Source of the DNA: Rhizobium leguminosarum
GTDB lineage: Bacteria; Pseudomonadota; Alphaproteobacteria; Rhizobiales; Rhizobiaceae
Direction of reading: 5' to 3'
Assembly: GCF_001652265.1 (NCBI RefSeq)
Contig: NZ_LWBS01000033.1
Coordinates: 87,322-151,321, forward strand
DNA: 64,000 nucleotides
Below are positions 8,771 through 16,837 of this stretch, piece by piece. The notes under the pieces were generated by a model, which saw only the letters and a program-made list of their open reading frames with translations, was not told where the DNA came from and did no database searches. The translations under genes were made by a program, and so were the position numbers. Within the stretch, counting starts at the first letter, position 1. Each line of letters begins with the position of its first letter.

Positions 8771-9664
8771 CTATTTCAGCGTCGCGCGCAGGCGCGGCGT
8801 CGCGAAATCGAGCAGCGCCCGCAGTTTCAGGGGCACCAGGCCTTGCGCGGGATAGACGAGATGCACCGGCGCCGGCGGCGGTTCGAAAACTTGGAGCACC
8901 GGCACCAGCAGCCCGGCCATCTCGGCGCGTGCGGCCTGGTAGGAGAGCACGCGGGTGATGCCGAGACCGGCGACAGCCGCATCGACCGCGGCCTCGGCAG
9001 TGTTGACCGCCAGCCGCGAGCGGATCGGCACCGCGAGATCATGTTTCCCCTCGGTGAATGTCCAACTCAGCATCGAGGCCATACCCTCGAAGGTGACGCA
9101 GTCATGCCCAGCGAGATCGCCTGGATGCCAGGGGAGGGCGTGCCGCGTCAGATAATCCGGGCTGGCATAGACCGTGCGGCGGATCGCGCCGAGCCTTGTG
9201 GCGATCAGGTTGCTGTCCGGCAGGTTGCCGATCCTAAGCGCTACGTCGATATGATCCTCGACGAGGTTCGATAACCGGTCGCCAAGCATCAGCCGCAGAT
9301 TGATATCGGGATAGGCTTTCAGGAAATCCACCACGACAGGCAGGACGTGCAGCCGCCCGAAGACGATCGGTGCGGTCATCGTCAGCTCGCCCTTCGGGGC
9401 GCTGTATTCACCGGCTGCCGTCCGTTCCGCCTCTTCCACCCGATCGAGAATCTCCCGCGCCGCCTCGACATAGGAACGGCCGGCTTCCGTCAGCGTGATC
9501 TTCCGGTTGCTCCGTTGCAGCAACTGTGCGTTGAGATGTGTTTCCAGTTCCGAAACCTTGCGGCTGACGGTTGCGAGCGGGGATCGCAGATGCCGTGAGG
9601 CGGCCGAGAGGCTGCCCTGTTCGACAACGGCAAGAAGCACGGTCATGGCGTCGAGGCGGTCCAT
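8771..9664 (-). CDS. LysR family transcriptional regulator
   Basis: 297 aa, standard length. N-terminal HTH residues 5-65 (DAMTVLLAVVEQGSLSAASR, LATVSRKVSELETHL, LLQRSNRKITLTEAG) and a type 2 periplasmic-binding effector domain from ~90 (GELTMTAPIVFGRLHVLPV, DVALRIGNLPDSNL). It belongs to the CrgA-like subgroup often paired with a divergent oxidoreductase or GST. A GST gene starts 144 bp away on the opposite strand, with an inverted repeat in the spacer, so GST is the probable target. Inducer unknown. Confidence 0.94.
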   Translation of the reverse strand: MDRLDAMTVLLAVVEQGSLSAASRHLRSPLATVSRKVSELETHLNAQLLQRSNRKITLTEAGRSYVEAAREILDRVEEAERTAAGEYSAPKGELTMTAPIVFGRLHVLPVVVDFLKAYPDINLRLMLGDRLSNLVEDHIDVALRIGNLPDSNLIATRLGAIRRTVYASPDYLTRHALPWHPGDLAGHDCVTFEGMASMLSWTFTEGKHDLAVPIRSRLAVNTAEAAVDAAVAGLGITRVLSYQAARAEMAGLLVPVLQVFEPPPAPVHLVYPAQGLVPLKLRALLDFATPRLRATLK

Positions 9665-9689
9665 TCTATCCTTCCATGAATTGGTAAGA

Positions 9690-9731
9690 TGCCTTCCAGA
9701 TTACCATTCTACTGCAGCCAGATGGAAGGCA
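9690..9731. promoter_or_regulatory. inverted repeat in LysR/GST divergent spacer
   Basis: TGCCTTCCA (9690-9698) and TGGAAGGCA (9723-9731) are perfect 9-bp inverted arms separated by 24 bp. A second shorter pair, GGTAA/TTACC, overlaps the left arm. LysR proteins usually bind two such sites between divergent genes, so this is the likely regulatory region. Confidence 0.45.
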
Positions 9732-9808
9732 GTAAATTACGCGGCCGATGGTTCGAAGCGGCCATCGCCAAACCGCGTCCCGTCGATTAGCAGACCAAAG
9801 GAACCATC

Positions 9809-10420
9809 ATGAAACTCTACCATCATCCGCTTTCCGGCCATTCGCACCGGGCTCACCTGTTCCTGTCGCTGCTTGGCGTGCCCTATGAACTGGTCGAGGT
9901 CGACCTGGCGGCAGGCGCCCACAAGGCGCCGGACTTTCTGAAGCTCAATCCCTTTGGCCAGGTGCCGGTGCTCGACGACAATGGCACGGTCATTGCCGAT
10001 TCTTCTGCCATCCTCGTCTATCTCGCGCGCAAATACGGCCGCACCGACTGGCTGCCGGAAGAGGCGGTGGCCGCGGCGCGGATACAGAAATGGCTCTCGG
10101 TTGCATCAGGCGAGATCGCCTACGGACCCTGTGCAGCGCGGCTGGTCACCGTCTTCGGCGCCGATTTCCGCACCGACGAAGTGATCGGCCGGGCGCACCG
10201 CATTCTCGCGCTGATCGAGGCGGAACTCCACGGCCGCAGCTTCCTGCTCGGCGACAATCCTGTGATCGCCGACGTGGCGCTCTACAGCTACATCGCCAAC
10301 GCACCGGAGGGCAATGTCGATATCTCGGCCTATCCAAGCGTTCGTGCCTGGCTTGCGCGCATCGAGGCCCTGCCGGGTTTCGTCGGTTTTCGCAAGACCA
10401 AGATCGGCCTTGCCGCGTGA
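9809..10420 (+). CDS. glutathione S-transferase family protein
   Basis: 203 aa. The N-terminal thioredoxin-like domain has [19 protein letters not shown] and [22 protein letters not shown], with the cis-Pro and the SSAI glutathione-binding motif. The C-terminal helical domain includes [18 protein letters not shown], the N-capping box of GSTs. Start supported by AGGAACC 6 nt upstream. Divergent from the LysR gene, which probably regulates it, and 60 bp before an FMN-binding protein on the same strand. Likely cytoplasmic detoxification; the substrate is not known. Confidence 0.93.
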   Translation: MKLYHHPLSGHSHRAHLFLSLLGVPYELVEVDLAAGAHKAPDFLKLNPFGQVPVLDDNGTVIADSSAILVYLARKYGRTDWLPEEAVAAARIQKWLSVASGEIAYGPCAARLVTVFGADFRTDEVIGRAHRILALIEAELHGRSFLLGDNPVIADVALYSYIANAPEGNVDISAYPSVRAWLARIEALPGFVGFRKTKIGLAA

Positions 10421-10480
10421 CAAGCCGCCGGGGCAGGTCGCTGTCCCGGTTCCCCAAATGTTGCCCAAAAGGAGGCTGTG

Positions 10481-11413
10481 ATGCTGGAGCAGACAAGACA
10501 GGACGCCACATCGCCCTGGCACAAGGGCGAACTCGCCATGCAGCGCAGTGTCGGTGTCGCTGAACGCATGGACGGGCCGGGACGGAATTTCGTCCGCAAG
10601 GCCATGCCGGAGCAGCACCGCGCCTTCTTTCCGATGCTGCCTTTCGTCGTGCTCGGCGCGGTCGATGCCAAGGACGATGTCTGGGCAACGGTCAGGGCCG
10701 AGCGCCCGGGTTTCATGGCTTCGCCGGAGCCGGAGATTCTCGAGGTCCGCCTGCCGCGCGACGCAGGCGATCCTGCCGATGCCGGCATGGAGGATGGCGA
10801 TGCGATCGCGATGCTCGGCATCCAGCTCGAGACCCGGCGGCGCAACCGGCTGAACGGCGTGATCCGCAGGACGGATGCTGGAGCTTTCCAAGTGCGCGTC
10901 GGCCAGAGCTTCGGCAATTGCCCGCAATATATCCAGCCTCGCTCTTCCGCCTTCGTCCGCGATCCCGATATGCCCACGACGATGGCACCCATTCATTCCG
11001 GCCAACTCGACGATCGGGCGCGACAGATGGTGGAGGGCGCCGATACGTTTTTCGTCGCCTCCTATGTCGACCGCGACAATGGCGAGCGGCAGGTGGACGT
11101 GTCCCATCGTGGCGGCAATGCCGGCTTCGTCCATATCGGCGCCGACGGCGTGCTGACCATTCCAGACTTTCCCGGCAATCGGTTCTTCAACACGCTCGGT
11201 AATTTCCTCGTCAACCCGAAGGCGGGGCTGGTGTTCATCGATTTCGAAAGCGGCGACATACTGCAGATGACGGGCAGGGTCGAGGTACTGATGGATTCGC
11301 CTGAGATCGCCACCTTTCAACGGGCTGAACGGCTGTGGCGTTTCACGCCCGAAAAGATCGTGCTGCGCCCAGATGCCCTGCCGCTGCGGTGGAGCCTGCA
11401 TTCCAACCTCTGA
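10481..11413 (+). CDS. pyridoxamine 5'-phosphate oxidase-like FMN-binding protein
   Basis: 310 aa from the ATG at 10481; GGAGG lies 5 nt upstream, which favours it over the GTG at 10478. The C-terminal half is the FMN split-barrel fold: DTFFVASYVDRDNGERQVDVSHRGG, then DFPGNRFFNTLGNFLVNPKAGLVFIDFESGD and LQMTGRVEVL. These are signatures of the pyridoxamine-oxidase-related flavoproteins, some fused to ferredoxin reductases elsewhere; no reductase is fused here. The N-terminal ~150 residues (WHKGELAMQRSVGVAERMDG) are typical of this longer subgroup. It follows the GST by 60 bp and may share its transcript. Role probably reductive detoxification, by inference only. Confidence 0.88.
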   Translation: MLEQTRQDATSPWHKGELAMQRSVGVAERMDGPGRNFVRKAMPEQHRAFFPMLPFVVLGAVDAKDDVWATVRAERPGFMASPEPEILEVRLPRDAGDPADAGMEDGDAIAMLGIQLETRRRNRLNGVIRRTDAGAFQVRVGQSFGNCPQYIQPRSSAFVRDPDMPTTMAPIHSGQLDDRARQMVEGADTFFVASYVDRDNGERQVDVSHRGGNAGFVHIGADGVLTIPDFPGNRFFNTLGNFLVNPKAGLVFIDFESGDILQMTGRVEVLMDSPEIATFQRAERLWRFTPEKIVLRPDALPLRWSLHSNL

Positions 11414-11437
11414 GGCGAAACGCCGCCTCGAATCGGC

Positions 11438-11469
11438 TTGCCAATCATTGTACCTATCAGTACAATGAT
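11438..11469 (+). promoter_or_regulatory. promoter with overlapping TetR-type operator
   Basis: TTGCCA (11438-11443) and TACAAT (11461-11466) are 17 bp apart, a good sigma-70 promoter. A perfect inverted repeat with 10-bp arms (ATCATTGTAC at 11444-11453, GTACAATGAT at 11460-11469) and a 6-bp centre covers the spacer and -10 box. A further half-site, CAGTACA, follows before the DUF1348 gene. A tetR gene is second in this operon, so autorepression is the natural reading. Confidence 0.7.
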
Positions 11470-11501
11470 AACCGTTCAGTACAGGAGCGCCCGGAGACCC
11501 T

Positions 11502-11963
11502 ATGTCCAGCCTCGTCCCGCCTTTCACCCTTGAGACAGCCACCCAGAAAGTCCGTCTTGCCGAGGATGGTTGGAACAGCCGTGATGCCGAGGGCGTCTCG
11601 CTCGTCTATACGCCGGACAGCCGCTGGCGGAACCGTGCCGAATTCATCACCGGCCGCGCCGAGATCGTCGCCTTCCTCACCCGCAAATGGGCAAAGGAGC
11701 TGGATTACCGGCTGATCAAGGAGATCTGGGCCTTCACCGATCATCGCATCGCCGTGCGCTTCGCCTATGAATGGCACGATGACAGCGGCAACTGGTTCCG
11801 CTCTTATGGCAACGAGAACTGGGAGTTCGACGCGGCCGGCTTGATGCAGCGCCGCTTCGCCTGCATCAATGACCTGCCGATCCGGGAATCGGAGCGCAAG
11901 TACCACTGGCCGCTCGGCCGGCGGCCGGACGACCATCCCGGTCTGACCGAACTCGGCCTCTAA
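11502..11963 (+). CDS. DUF1348 family protein (NTF2-like fold)
   Basis: 153 aa. The sequence [44 protein letters not shown], and [26 protein letters not shown], ending with [25 protein letters not shown], is diagnostic of DUF1348, an SnoaL/NTF2-like alpha+beta barrel family. Function is not established; these are cone-shaped ligand pockets without a common catalytic residue. It is the first gene of an operon with tetR 20 bp downstream, under a promoter/operator at 11438-11469, so it is probably induced by a small molecule that releases the TetR protein. Confidence 0.9.
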   Translation: MSSLVPPFTLETATQKVRLAEDGWNSRDAEGVSLVYTPDSRWRNRAEFITGRAEIVAFLTRKWAKELDYRLIKEIWAFTDHRIAVRFAYEWHDDSGNWFRSYGNENWEFDAAGLMQRRFACINDLPIRESERKYHWPLGRRPDDHPGLTELGL

Positions 11964-11983
11964 ACAAGCCAAGGAAGCCGCGG

Positions 11984-12544
11984 GTGAAGACCGTCTACGA
12001 ACGCGCCGACATCGTACCGCTGCTGGCGGAAATCTTCCGCGAGCTCGGCTATGAGGGCACGTCACTCAGCCGCATCACCGAACGCACCGGCATCGGCAAG
12101 GGCAGCCTCTACCACTTCTTTCCCGGCGGCAAGCAGGAGATGGCGGGCGCCGTGCTCGCCGATGTCGATGCCTGGTTCGAACATGCGATCTATCAGCCGC
12201 TGAGAAAGGACGACGCCGATCAGGCGATCGCGGCGATGTGGACGAATGTGAGCGACTACTTCCGCTCCGGCCGCCGCATCTGCCTCGTCGGCGCCTTTGC
12301 GCTTGACGAAACCCGCGAGCGGTTTTCAGCAGCGATCGGCGATTATTTCATCCGCTGGATCGACGCCTTGCGTTCGGCGCTGATGCGGGCAGGCTGCCCC
12401 GAGGGGGAGGCGCAAACGCTCGCCGAGGAGGGCGTCGCGGGCATTCAAGGCGCGCTGGTGCTGTCGCGCGCGCTTGATGATAGGATGGTTTTTACCCGAT
12501 CATTGGACACGCTGGCGAAACGGTTTGATTCTGTGATGCGATGA
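11984..12544 (+). CDS. TetR/AcrR family transcriptional regulator
   Basis: 186 aa starting at GTG (11984), which follows an AGGAAG-containing spacer. The N-terminal HTH is LAEIFRELGYEGTSLSRITERTGIGKGSLYHFFPGGKQEM in residues ~10-50, and the ligand domain resembles the TetR_C_33/LmrA-YxaF type (ICLVGAFALDETRERF, AGIQGALVLSRAL). It is 20 bp downstream of the DUF1348 gene. It probably represses its own operon at the 10-bp-arm inverted repeat overlapping the promoter. Ligand unknown. Confidence 0.92.
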   Translation: MKTVYERADIVPLLAEIFRELGYEGTSLSRITERTGIGKGSLYHFFPGGKQEMAGAVLADVDAWFEHAIYQPLRKDDADQAIAAMWTNVSDYFRSGRRICLVGAFALDETRERFSAAIGDYFIRWIDALRSALMRAGCPEGEAQTLAEEGVAGIQGALVLSRALDDRMVFTRSLDTLAKRFDSVMR

Positions 12545-12604
12545 GGGGCGGTAATGTGATGAGGGGGCAAACCGCTGGACGTTGATTGCAACTGTGAAAA
12601 ATCA

Positions 12605-12628
12605 CCCGGCCACGAGTGACTGGCCGGG
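12605..12628 (-). terminator. rho-independent terminator of the 43-aa gene
   Basis: 8-bp perfect stem (CCCGGCCA at 12605-12612, TGGCCGGG at 12621-12628) with an 8-nt loop. Read leftward it is followed by TGATTTTTC, so it ends the minus-strand transcript of the small gene at 12687-12818. It could also stop tetR transcripts from the left. Confidence 0.7.
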
Positions 12629-12686
12629 GCATTGATCGGGCGCTGCGCGGCGCTCGAGCTTACATTGGTAGCGTTTTGCGTCTGTT

Positions 12687-12818
12687 TCAGCGTTGTTGTT
12701 GAGGCTGCTGGGCCGGGCGCGTATTTTCCCGTTCAGGGCGAACCTGGCGCCATTCGTTTTCCATCTGATCGACGACATGCTGGGGAATGGTGGTTTGGCT
12801 ATTGGCGGGCGTCTGCAT
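12687..12818 (-). CDS. small hypothetical protein, 43 aa
   Basis: Starts at ATG 12818 with AGAGGAG about 9 nt upstream, and is followed by a clear terminator at 12605-12628, which supports expression. The product begins MQTPANSQTTIPQHVVDQMENE, is hydrophilic and ends in a Gln/Pro-rich tail (ENTRPAQQPQQQR). No signal peptide or membrane segment. I do not recognise the family. A 21-bp palindrome lies 95 bp upstream in the divergent spacer with the GH19-like gene. Confidence 0.6.
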   Translation of the reverse strand: MQTPANSQTTIPQHVVDQMENEWRQVRPERENTRPAQQPQQQR

Positions 12819-12912
12819 CGGAAGTCTCCTCTGTTCGTGGTAAGGCTTCGGGGCAAGAAGATGCATTGCATAAGACAAAAGGCGTGTAAATCAGTGGCTT
12901 AAACACTTTAAA

Positions 12913-12933
12913 CGATTAAATGGAATTTAATCG
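12913..12933. promoter_or_regulatory. 21-bp palindrome in AT-rich divergent spacer
   Basis: Perfect 9-bp arms CGATTAAAT (12913-12921) and ATTTAATCG (12925-12933) around GGA, inside the AT-rich spacer between the 43-aa gene and the GH19-like gene. Candidate operator for one or both; there is no adjacent regulator to assign it to. Confidence 0.5.
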
Positions 12934-12975
12934 ATTAAGACGGTTTTAACCATGATATTTCGAGGGAAGCGCGGA

Positions 12976-13680
12976 ATGGTTGTCCACATGGACCGGGCAT
13001 TCTTTTTCGATACGGTACGGCACCGACTCTTCAAAGGAAACCTGACTCAGCCTCAGGTAGTGGGCATCACGGCGATTCTCGACGCTTGGGAAGAACGGTT
13101 TGCCGATGCCGACCGGCGGTGGCTCGCCTATATCCTCGCAACCGCTTATCACGAGACTGCCTATACGATGCAGCCGGTGCGTGAGACGCTGGCGGAAAGC
13201 GATGCGCGCGCGGTCGAGATCCTGGAGACGGCCTTTGCCGCAGGCCGGCTCTCCTGGGTGAAGACGCCCTACTGGCGGCCGGACGAGGATGGCTGCAGCT
13301 GGCTCGGCCGCGGCCTGGTGCAGCTCACCCATAAGCGGAACTATGAGGCGATGAGTGCGCTGACGGGGATCGACCTGGTTGCCGAACCCGACCGGGCGAT
13401 GGAGATGGATGCGGCGGTGACGATCCTGATCGAGGGCATGCTGCAGGGCAGCTTTACCGGCCACAAGCTCGCCGATCATCTGAATGCAACGACCGCCGAC
13501 TGGGTGAATGCGCGCCGCATCGTCAACGGCACCGACCGGGCGGAAAAACTCGCAGCTTACGCCATGGATTTCGATGCGGCGATACGTCCCGATGCGACGC
13601 ATGGCATGCTCGCGCGGTTGAAGGCCTGGGGCTTGCATGTTATCGCCCGGCTGACGCTTGGGGCGCCGCGCGTCCGATAG
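12976..13680 (+). CDS. glycoside hydrolase family 19-like (endolysin/chitinase type) protein
   Basis: 234 aa from ATG 12976, which has GAGGGA about 10 nt upstream; in-frame ATGs at 12952 and 12988 are alternatives. The sequence WLAYILATAYHETAYTMQPVRE contains the HET segment around the catalytic Glu of the lysozyme/GH19 fold, and GCSWLGRGLVQLTHKRNYEAM is the GRGxxQLT(H/G)xxNY motif shared by GH19 chitinases and phage endolysins. It would cleave peptidoglycan or chitin-like beta-1,4 glycans. There is no signal peptide and no holin or phage gene nearby, so export is unexplained. Neighbour of a divergent 43-aa gene; a palindrome lies in the spacer. Confidence 0.82.
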   Translation: MVVHMDRAFFFDTVRHRLFKGNLTQPQVVGITAILDAWEERFADADRRWLAYILATAYHETAYTMQPVRETLAESDARAVEILETAFAAGRLSWVKTPYWRPDEDGCSWLGRGLVQLTHKRNYEAMSALTGIDLVAEPDRAMEMDAAVTILIEGMLQGSFTGHKLADHLNATTADWVNARRIVNGTDRAEKLAAYAMDFDAAIRPDATHGMLARLKAWGLHVIARLTLGAPRVR

Positions 13681-13731
13681 GATGCGCCAAGGTCGCTCCA
13701 TCATTTTGATAAATCTGACAGGAGCTTCCGC

Positions 13732-14037
13732 GTGATCCGTCATATCGTCTTCTTCACCGTGCAGGAGGAACATCTGCAGGAGGTGAGGGCCGGGCTTTCG
13801 ATTCTGACCGGCATTCCGCATGCGCGGCTGCTGGAAATCGGCACCAACGTGAAGACCGATCAGCTAGGCACCGAGATCGATCTTGTGGTGTATGGCGAAT
13901 TCGACGATGAGGCGGCCCTTGCCGCCTACAAGGCGCATCCCGATTACCAGCTCTCGATCGAGCGCGTACGGCCGCTCCGGGAAAAGCGGATCGCCGCCGA
14001 TTACGACAGCGGCACGGCGGTGACGCGGCCGCTCTGA
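13732..14037 (+). CDS. Dabb (stress-responsive A/B barrel) family protein
   Basis: 101 aa starting at GTG 13732, with AGGAGC 6 nt upstream. MIRHIVFFTVQEEHLQEVRAGL at the N-terminus and DLVVYGEFDDEAALAAYKAHPDY in the middle are the hallmark pattern of the Dabb dimeric ferredoxin-like barrel. Bacterial members are small cytoplasmic proteins without an agreed function. It follows the GH19-like gene by 51 bp and may share its transcript. Confidence 0.92.
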   Translation: MIRHIVFFTVQEEHLQEVRAGLSILTGIPHARLLEIGTNVKTDQLGTEIDLVVYGEFDDEAALAAYKAHPDYQLSIERVRPLREKRIAADYDSGTAVTRPL

Positions 14038-14069
14038 ATTGCCCAAGCATCCGGCTGCTAAGCTACATT

Positions 14070-14213
14070 CTATTGAAATTTCAAATGGATGAATGATTGT
14101 CCGAATTCGGATCGCTGTGAAGCTGACTCAACTTCTGAGCCACCGGATTCAACTTTCGAAAAAGCGGCGGCAGGCGATTCAAAAGATTCATCAAAAAGGG
14201 GTTGCTGGTTCAT
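14070..14213 (-). CDS. possible small protein, 47 aa
   Basis: In the 243-bp gap between the Dabb and MFS genes the minus strand encodes MNQQPLFDESFESPAAAFSK followed by a Ser/Glu-rich tail ending FIHLKFQ. It begins 68 nt downstream of the MFS stop on the same strand. The composition is protein-like but the ribosome site is weak, and a 62-codon frame on the other strand overlaps it. Low confidence that either is real. Confidence 0.25.
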   Translation of the reverse strand: MNQQPLFDESFESPAAAFSKVESGGSEVESASQRSEFGQSFIHLKFQ

Positions 14214-14280
14214 GGTCTGGTTGCCGCAGCGGTTGCGGCGCGCGGGCGAAAAGCCGCTCTCGTCCATGCGTGGATGATAA

Positions 14281-15507
14281 TCAGGAAACATTAAGAATGG
14301 CTGACCCCGATGCACGGGCGCCGCGCACCAGCGCCATCAGCATCAGCACGAAGATGAGCGACAATGCCGCGAGAGCGGCGCAGGCGGCGAGCGCCGGGCC
14401 GGTGCCGGCGCGGTCGAGGATGGCGGTGAAGATGACCGGGGCGATGGCGTTGGCGAGATTTTGCGGCAGCGACAGCCTGGCCGATTGCAGGCCGAATTCG
14501 CGCGGTGAAAACAGCGCCAGCGGCAGCAGCGCGCGGGCGACGGTCATGACGCCGGCACCGAAGCCGTAGAGTAGGATGAAGGTGACGAGCAGCGGTGTCG
14601 ACGGACTGGCGAAGAGCATCATCAGGAAACTCATTGCCATCAGGCTGATACCCATGGCCGCGCTGAGCATGGGGTTGCCGCGCCGGCCGAGCAGCATGTC
14701 GAGGAAACGCGCTGAGATGCCGAGGACGCCGCGCGCCGAGCCGAGCTGCAGCGCAAAGGCCGGCGAGGCGCCGGATTGGCGAAAGATCTCGAGCAGCGAC
14801 GGGGAGATGCCGAAGGTGATGAAGGTCGAGATCGTCGTCGCCGCGGCGATCAGCAAGAAGGCCTTGCGCTGCTCAGCTTTCGACAGCGGCACCGGGGCGA
14901 TCTCAGCCGTGCCGCCTTCGACATGCGTTGCGATCGGTTTCGGCAGGGCGAAAAGATGCAGCGGCAGGCAGACGAAGAATTGCAGCGCCGCGCAGACGAG
15001 AAAGGTGAGGCGCCAGCCGACCGTCTCGTTGAGCAGGCTGAGGATCGGCCAGAAGATGGCGCTCGATAGCCCGGTGAACAGCATCAGGATGGCGATGACG
15101 CGTTTGCCGTTCGCCCCCTCGCGCTCGACGACGGCGGTATAGGCTGGTGCCGAGAGGCCAAATGCGCCGCCGATGCCGATGATGACCCAGGCGCTCGCAT
15201 AGAGCACGATGCCGTTTGCGGCGGCAAGCAGCAGCAGGCCAAGCGCAAAGGTCAGCGAGGCGGCCGAAAGTACTCGGGCAGCACCATAGCGGCCGAGCCA
15301 TCGGCCGGTCGCGGGACCGACAATGGCGCTGACCACCATCATGATCGTCAGGCCGGCAAATACCACCTCGTTCGCCAGGCCGAGATCCGGCGCTATGACG
15401 CGGCCCATGACCCCGAGCATGTCGAAAGTCGTGCCCCAGCCGATCAGCTGGGTAACGGCAAGGACGGTGACCGTCTGCGCCGAGCGGAAGCGGGAGGATT
15501 TTGGCAT
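14281..15507 (-). CDS. MFS transporter
   Basis: 408 aa with about 12 hydrophobic segments, the first being VTVLAVTQLIGWGTTFDMLGV. Between segments 2 and 3 is the MFS motif A region GPATGRWLGRYGAARVL, and the central hydrophilic loop holds PLSKAEQRK. This size and layout fit the Drug:H+ antiporter/oxalate-formate-like MFS groups, but the substrate cannot be read from sequence. Inner membrane. It is transcribed alone toward the Dabb gene; 354 bp without a gene lie upstream. Confidence 0.92.
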   Translation of the reverse strand: MPKSSRFRSAQTVTVLAVTQLIGWGTTFDMLGVMGRVIAPDLGLANEVVFAGLTIMMVVSAIVGPATGRWLGRYGAARVLSAASLTFALGLLLLAAANGIVLYASAWVIIGIGGAFGLSAPAYTAVVEREGANGKRVIAILMLFTGLSSAIFWPILSLLNETVGWRLTFLVCAALQFFVCLPLHLFALPKPIATHVEGGTAEIAPVPLSKAEQRKAFLLIAAATTISTFITFGISPSLLEIFRQSGASPAFALQLGSARGVLGISARFLDMLLGRRGNPMLSAAMGISLMAMSFLMMLFASPSTPLLVTFILLYGFGAGVMTVARALLPLALFSPREFGLQSARLSLPQNLANAIAPVIFTAILDRAGTGPALAACAALAALSLIFVLMLMALVRGARASGSAILNVS

Positions 15508-15861
15508 TGATGCTGAAACGGTCTGAAATGCGGGGGCAGCAACGACATAACAGTTTCAACCGGCCGGTGAAAGCTGTGGTCGGCAGGAATCAGAAGAGCG
15601 CGGACGATTCGCAGACAAAGACTATGGTGTCGGTCCCGCCGGCTCCCCATCTTTACGGGAGGTGATAAAGAACGCGTGGATTCCAAGGCTGGAGGCCATC
15701 GTTTTGGGGCGCTACGGCGGCAGTTTCCAGGCGCTGAAACAGGCCGCCCCGAACAGTCGAGAACAGTTCTAGACACCCTGCATTACAGCGCATTCATTTG
15801 CCATTCAGGTCGCGTGAGTACATATTCGGGGCAAGTTGGCATTACCTTGAAAGCATAACAC
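15508..15861. other. 354-bp gene-free region between MFS and feuN
   Basis: Divergent promoter region. One plus-strand frame is open from 15551 to 15772 and its tail (from the GTG at 15662) reads NAWIPRLEAIVLGRYGGSFQ ... EQF, which looks protein-like but has no usable Shine-Dalgarno; it may be a remnant. No clear terminator or RNA gene is seen. Confidence 0.4.
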
Positions 15862-16110
15862 ATGGCCTTTCCTCTGAGCGTCGCAGCATTGGCCGCCGGA
15901 CTGGTGGTATCGGCGCCCTCACCGGACGCCACGGGCACTTTTGTCCTGCGTGTCGGAGGCGATTGCAGCGCCGCCGCAGCCCAGGTCGTCGAGCAGACCG
16001 GTGGCCAGCTCCTGTCCGTGCAACCGGTGGGCGATACCTGCATCATCACCGTTCTTGTGCAGGGCAACGGCCAGCGTCCACGCAAAGTCACGGTAAAGGT
16101 TCCGATGTAG
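15862..16110 (+). CDS. feuN: FeuN-like small periplasmic regulator of FeuQ
   Basis: 82 aa. The N-terminus MAFPLSVAALAAGLVVSAPS is a signal peptide, and the mature ~60 residues have two cysteines (GGDCSAAAA and GDTCIITV) that could form a disulfide. It lies 55 bp upstream of feuP. In Sinorhizobium meliloti the short periplasmic protein FeuN, encoded at this exact position, restrains the FeuQ kinase, and its loss is lethal unless FeuPQ is inactivated. Size, signal peptide and location agree with FeuN; identity rests on synteny as much as on sequence. The Shine-Dalgarno is weak. Confidence 0.78.
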   Translation: MAFPLSVAALAAGLVVSAPSPDATGTFVLRVGGDCSAAAAQVVEQTGGQLLSVQPVGDTCIITVLVQGNGQRPRKVTVKVPM

Positions 16111-16165
16111 GCGGAATCGGCTTATTCAGGACATTGATTGATTTGAAGCGGACGAAGGCGGACCG

Positions 16166-16837
16166 ATGCGCATCCTGGTAGTCGAAGACGACGTTAATCT
16201 GAACCGGCAACTGGCCGACACGCTGAAGGAGGCGGGCTATGTCGTCGATCAGGCGTTCGATGGCGAGGAAGGCCATTTCCTCGGCGACACCGAACCCTAT
16301 GACGCCATCATCCTCGATATCGGCCTGCCGGAGATGGACGGGGTCACCGTTCTTGAGAAATGGCGTGGCGCCGGCCGCGGCGTGCCGGTGCTGATCCTGA
16401 CGGCGCGCGACCGATGGAGCGACAAGGTCGCCGGCATCGATGCCGGTGCCGACGATTACGTCACCAAGCCCTTCCATGTCGAGGAAGTGCTGGCCCGCAT
16501 TCGGGCACTGATCCGACGTGCGGCCGGGCATTCCTCATCCGAGATCATCTGCGGGCCGGTACGCCTCGATACCAAATCCTCGAAGGCGACGGTCAACGGC
16601 ACGACGCTGAAGTTGACCTCGCACGAATATCGCCTGCTTTCCTATCTCATGCATCACATGGGCGAGGTCGTCTCGCGCACGGAACTGGTCGAGCATATGT
16701 ACGACCAGGATTTCGACCGTGATTCCAACACGATCGAAGTCTTCGTCGGCCGCCTGCGCAAGAAAATGGGCGTCGACCTGATCGAAACGGTGCGCGGTCT
16801 CGGTTACCGCATCCAAGCGCCGAAACATGCGAATTAA
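16166..16837 (+). CDS. feuP: FeuP, OmpR-type response regulator
   Basis: 223 aa. Receiver domain MRILVVEDDVNLNRQL with phospho-acceptor D51 in IILDIGLP and the conserved Lys in DDYVTKPFH. The C-terminal winged helix (KATVNGTTLKLTSHEYRLLSYL ... IEVFVGRLRKKM, ETVRGLGYRI) is PhoB/OmpR type. It matches FeuP, which in rhizobia activates ndvA and the export of osmoregulated cyclic beta-glucans and is needed for symbiosis; it was first described in R. leguminosarum for iron uptake. Its stop overlaps the start of feuQ by 11 bp, so the pair is translationally coupled. Confidence 0.93.
   Translation: MRILVVEDDVNLNRQLADTLKEAGYVVDQAFDGEEGHFLGDTEPYDAIILDIGLPEMDGVTVLEKWRGAGRGVPVLILTARDRWSDKVAGIDAGADDYVTKPFHVEEVLARIRALIRRAAGHSSSEIICGPVRLDTKSSKATVNGTTLKLTSHEYRLLSYLMHHMGEVVSRTELVEHMYDQDFDRDSNTIEVFVGRLRKKMGVDLIETVRGLGYRIQAPKHAN

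Noticed and set aside
10106..11542. 478-codon minus-strand frame across the GST and FMN-binding genes
   Set aside because: Covers parts of two plus-strand genes that have clear motifs; no function of its own.
14089..14277. 62-codon plus-strand frame in the Dabb-MFS gap
   Set aside because: Poor ribosome site and no recognisable motif; a minus-strand alternative is equally likely.
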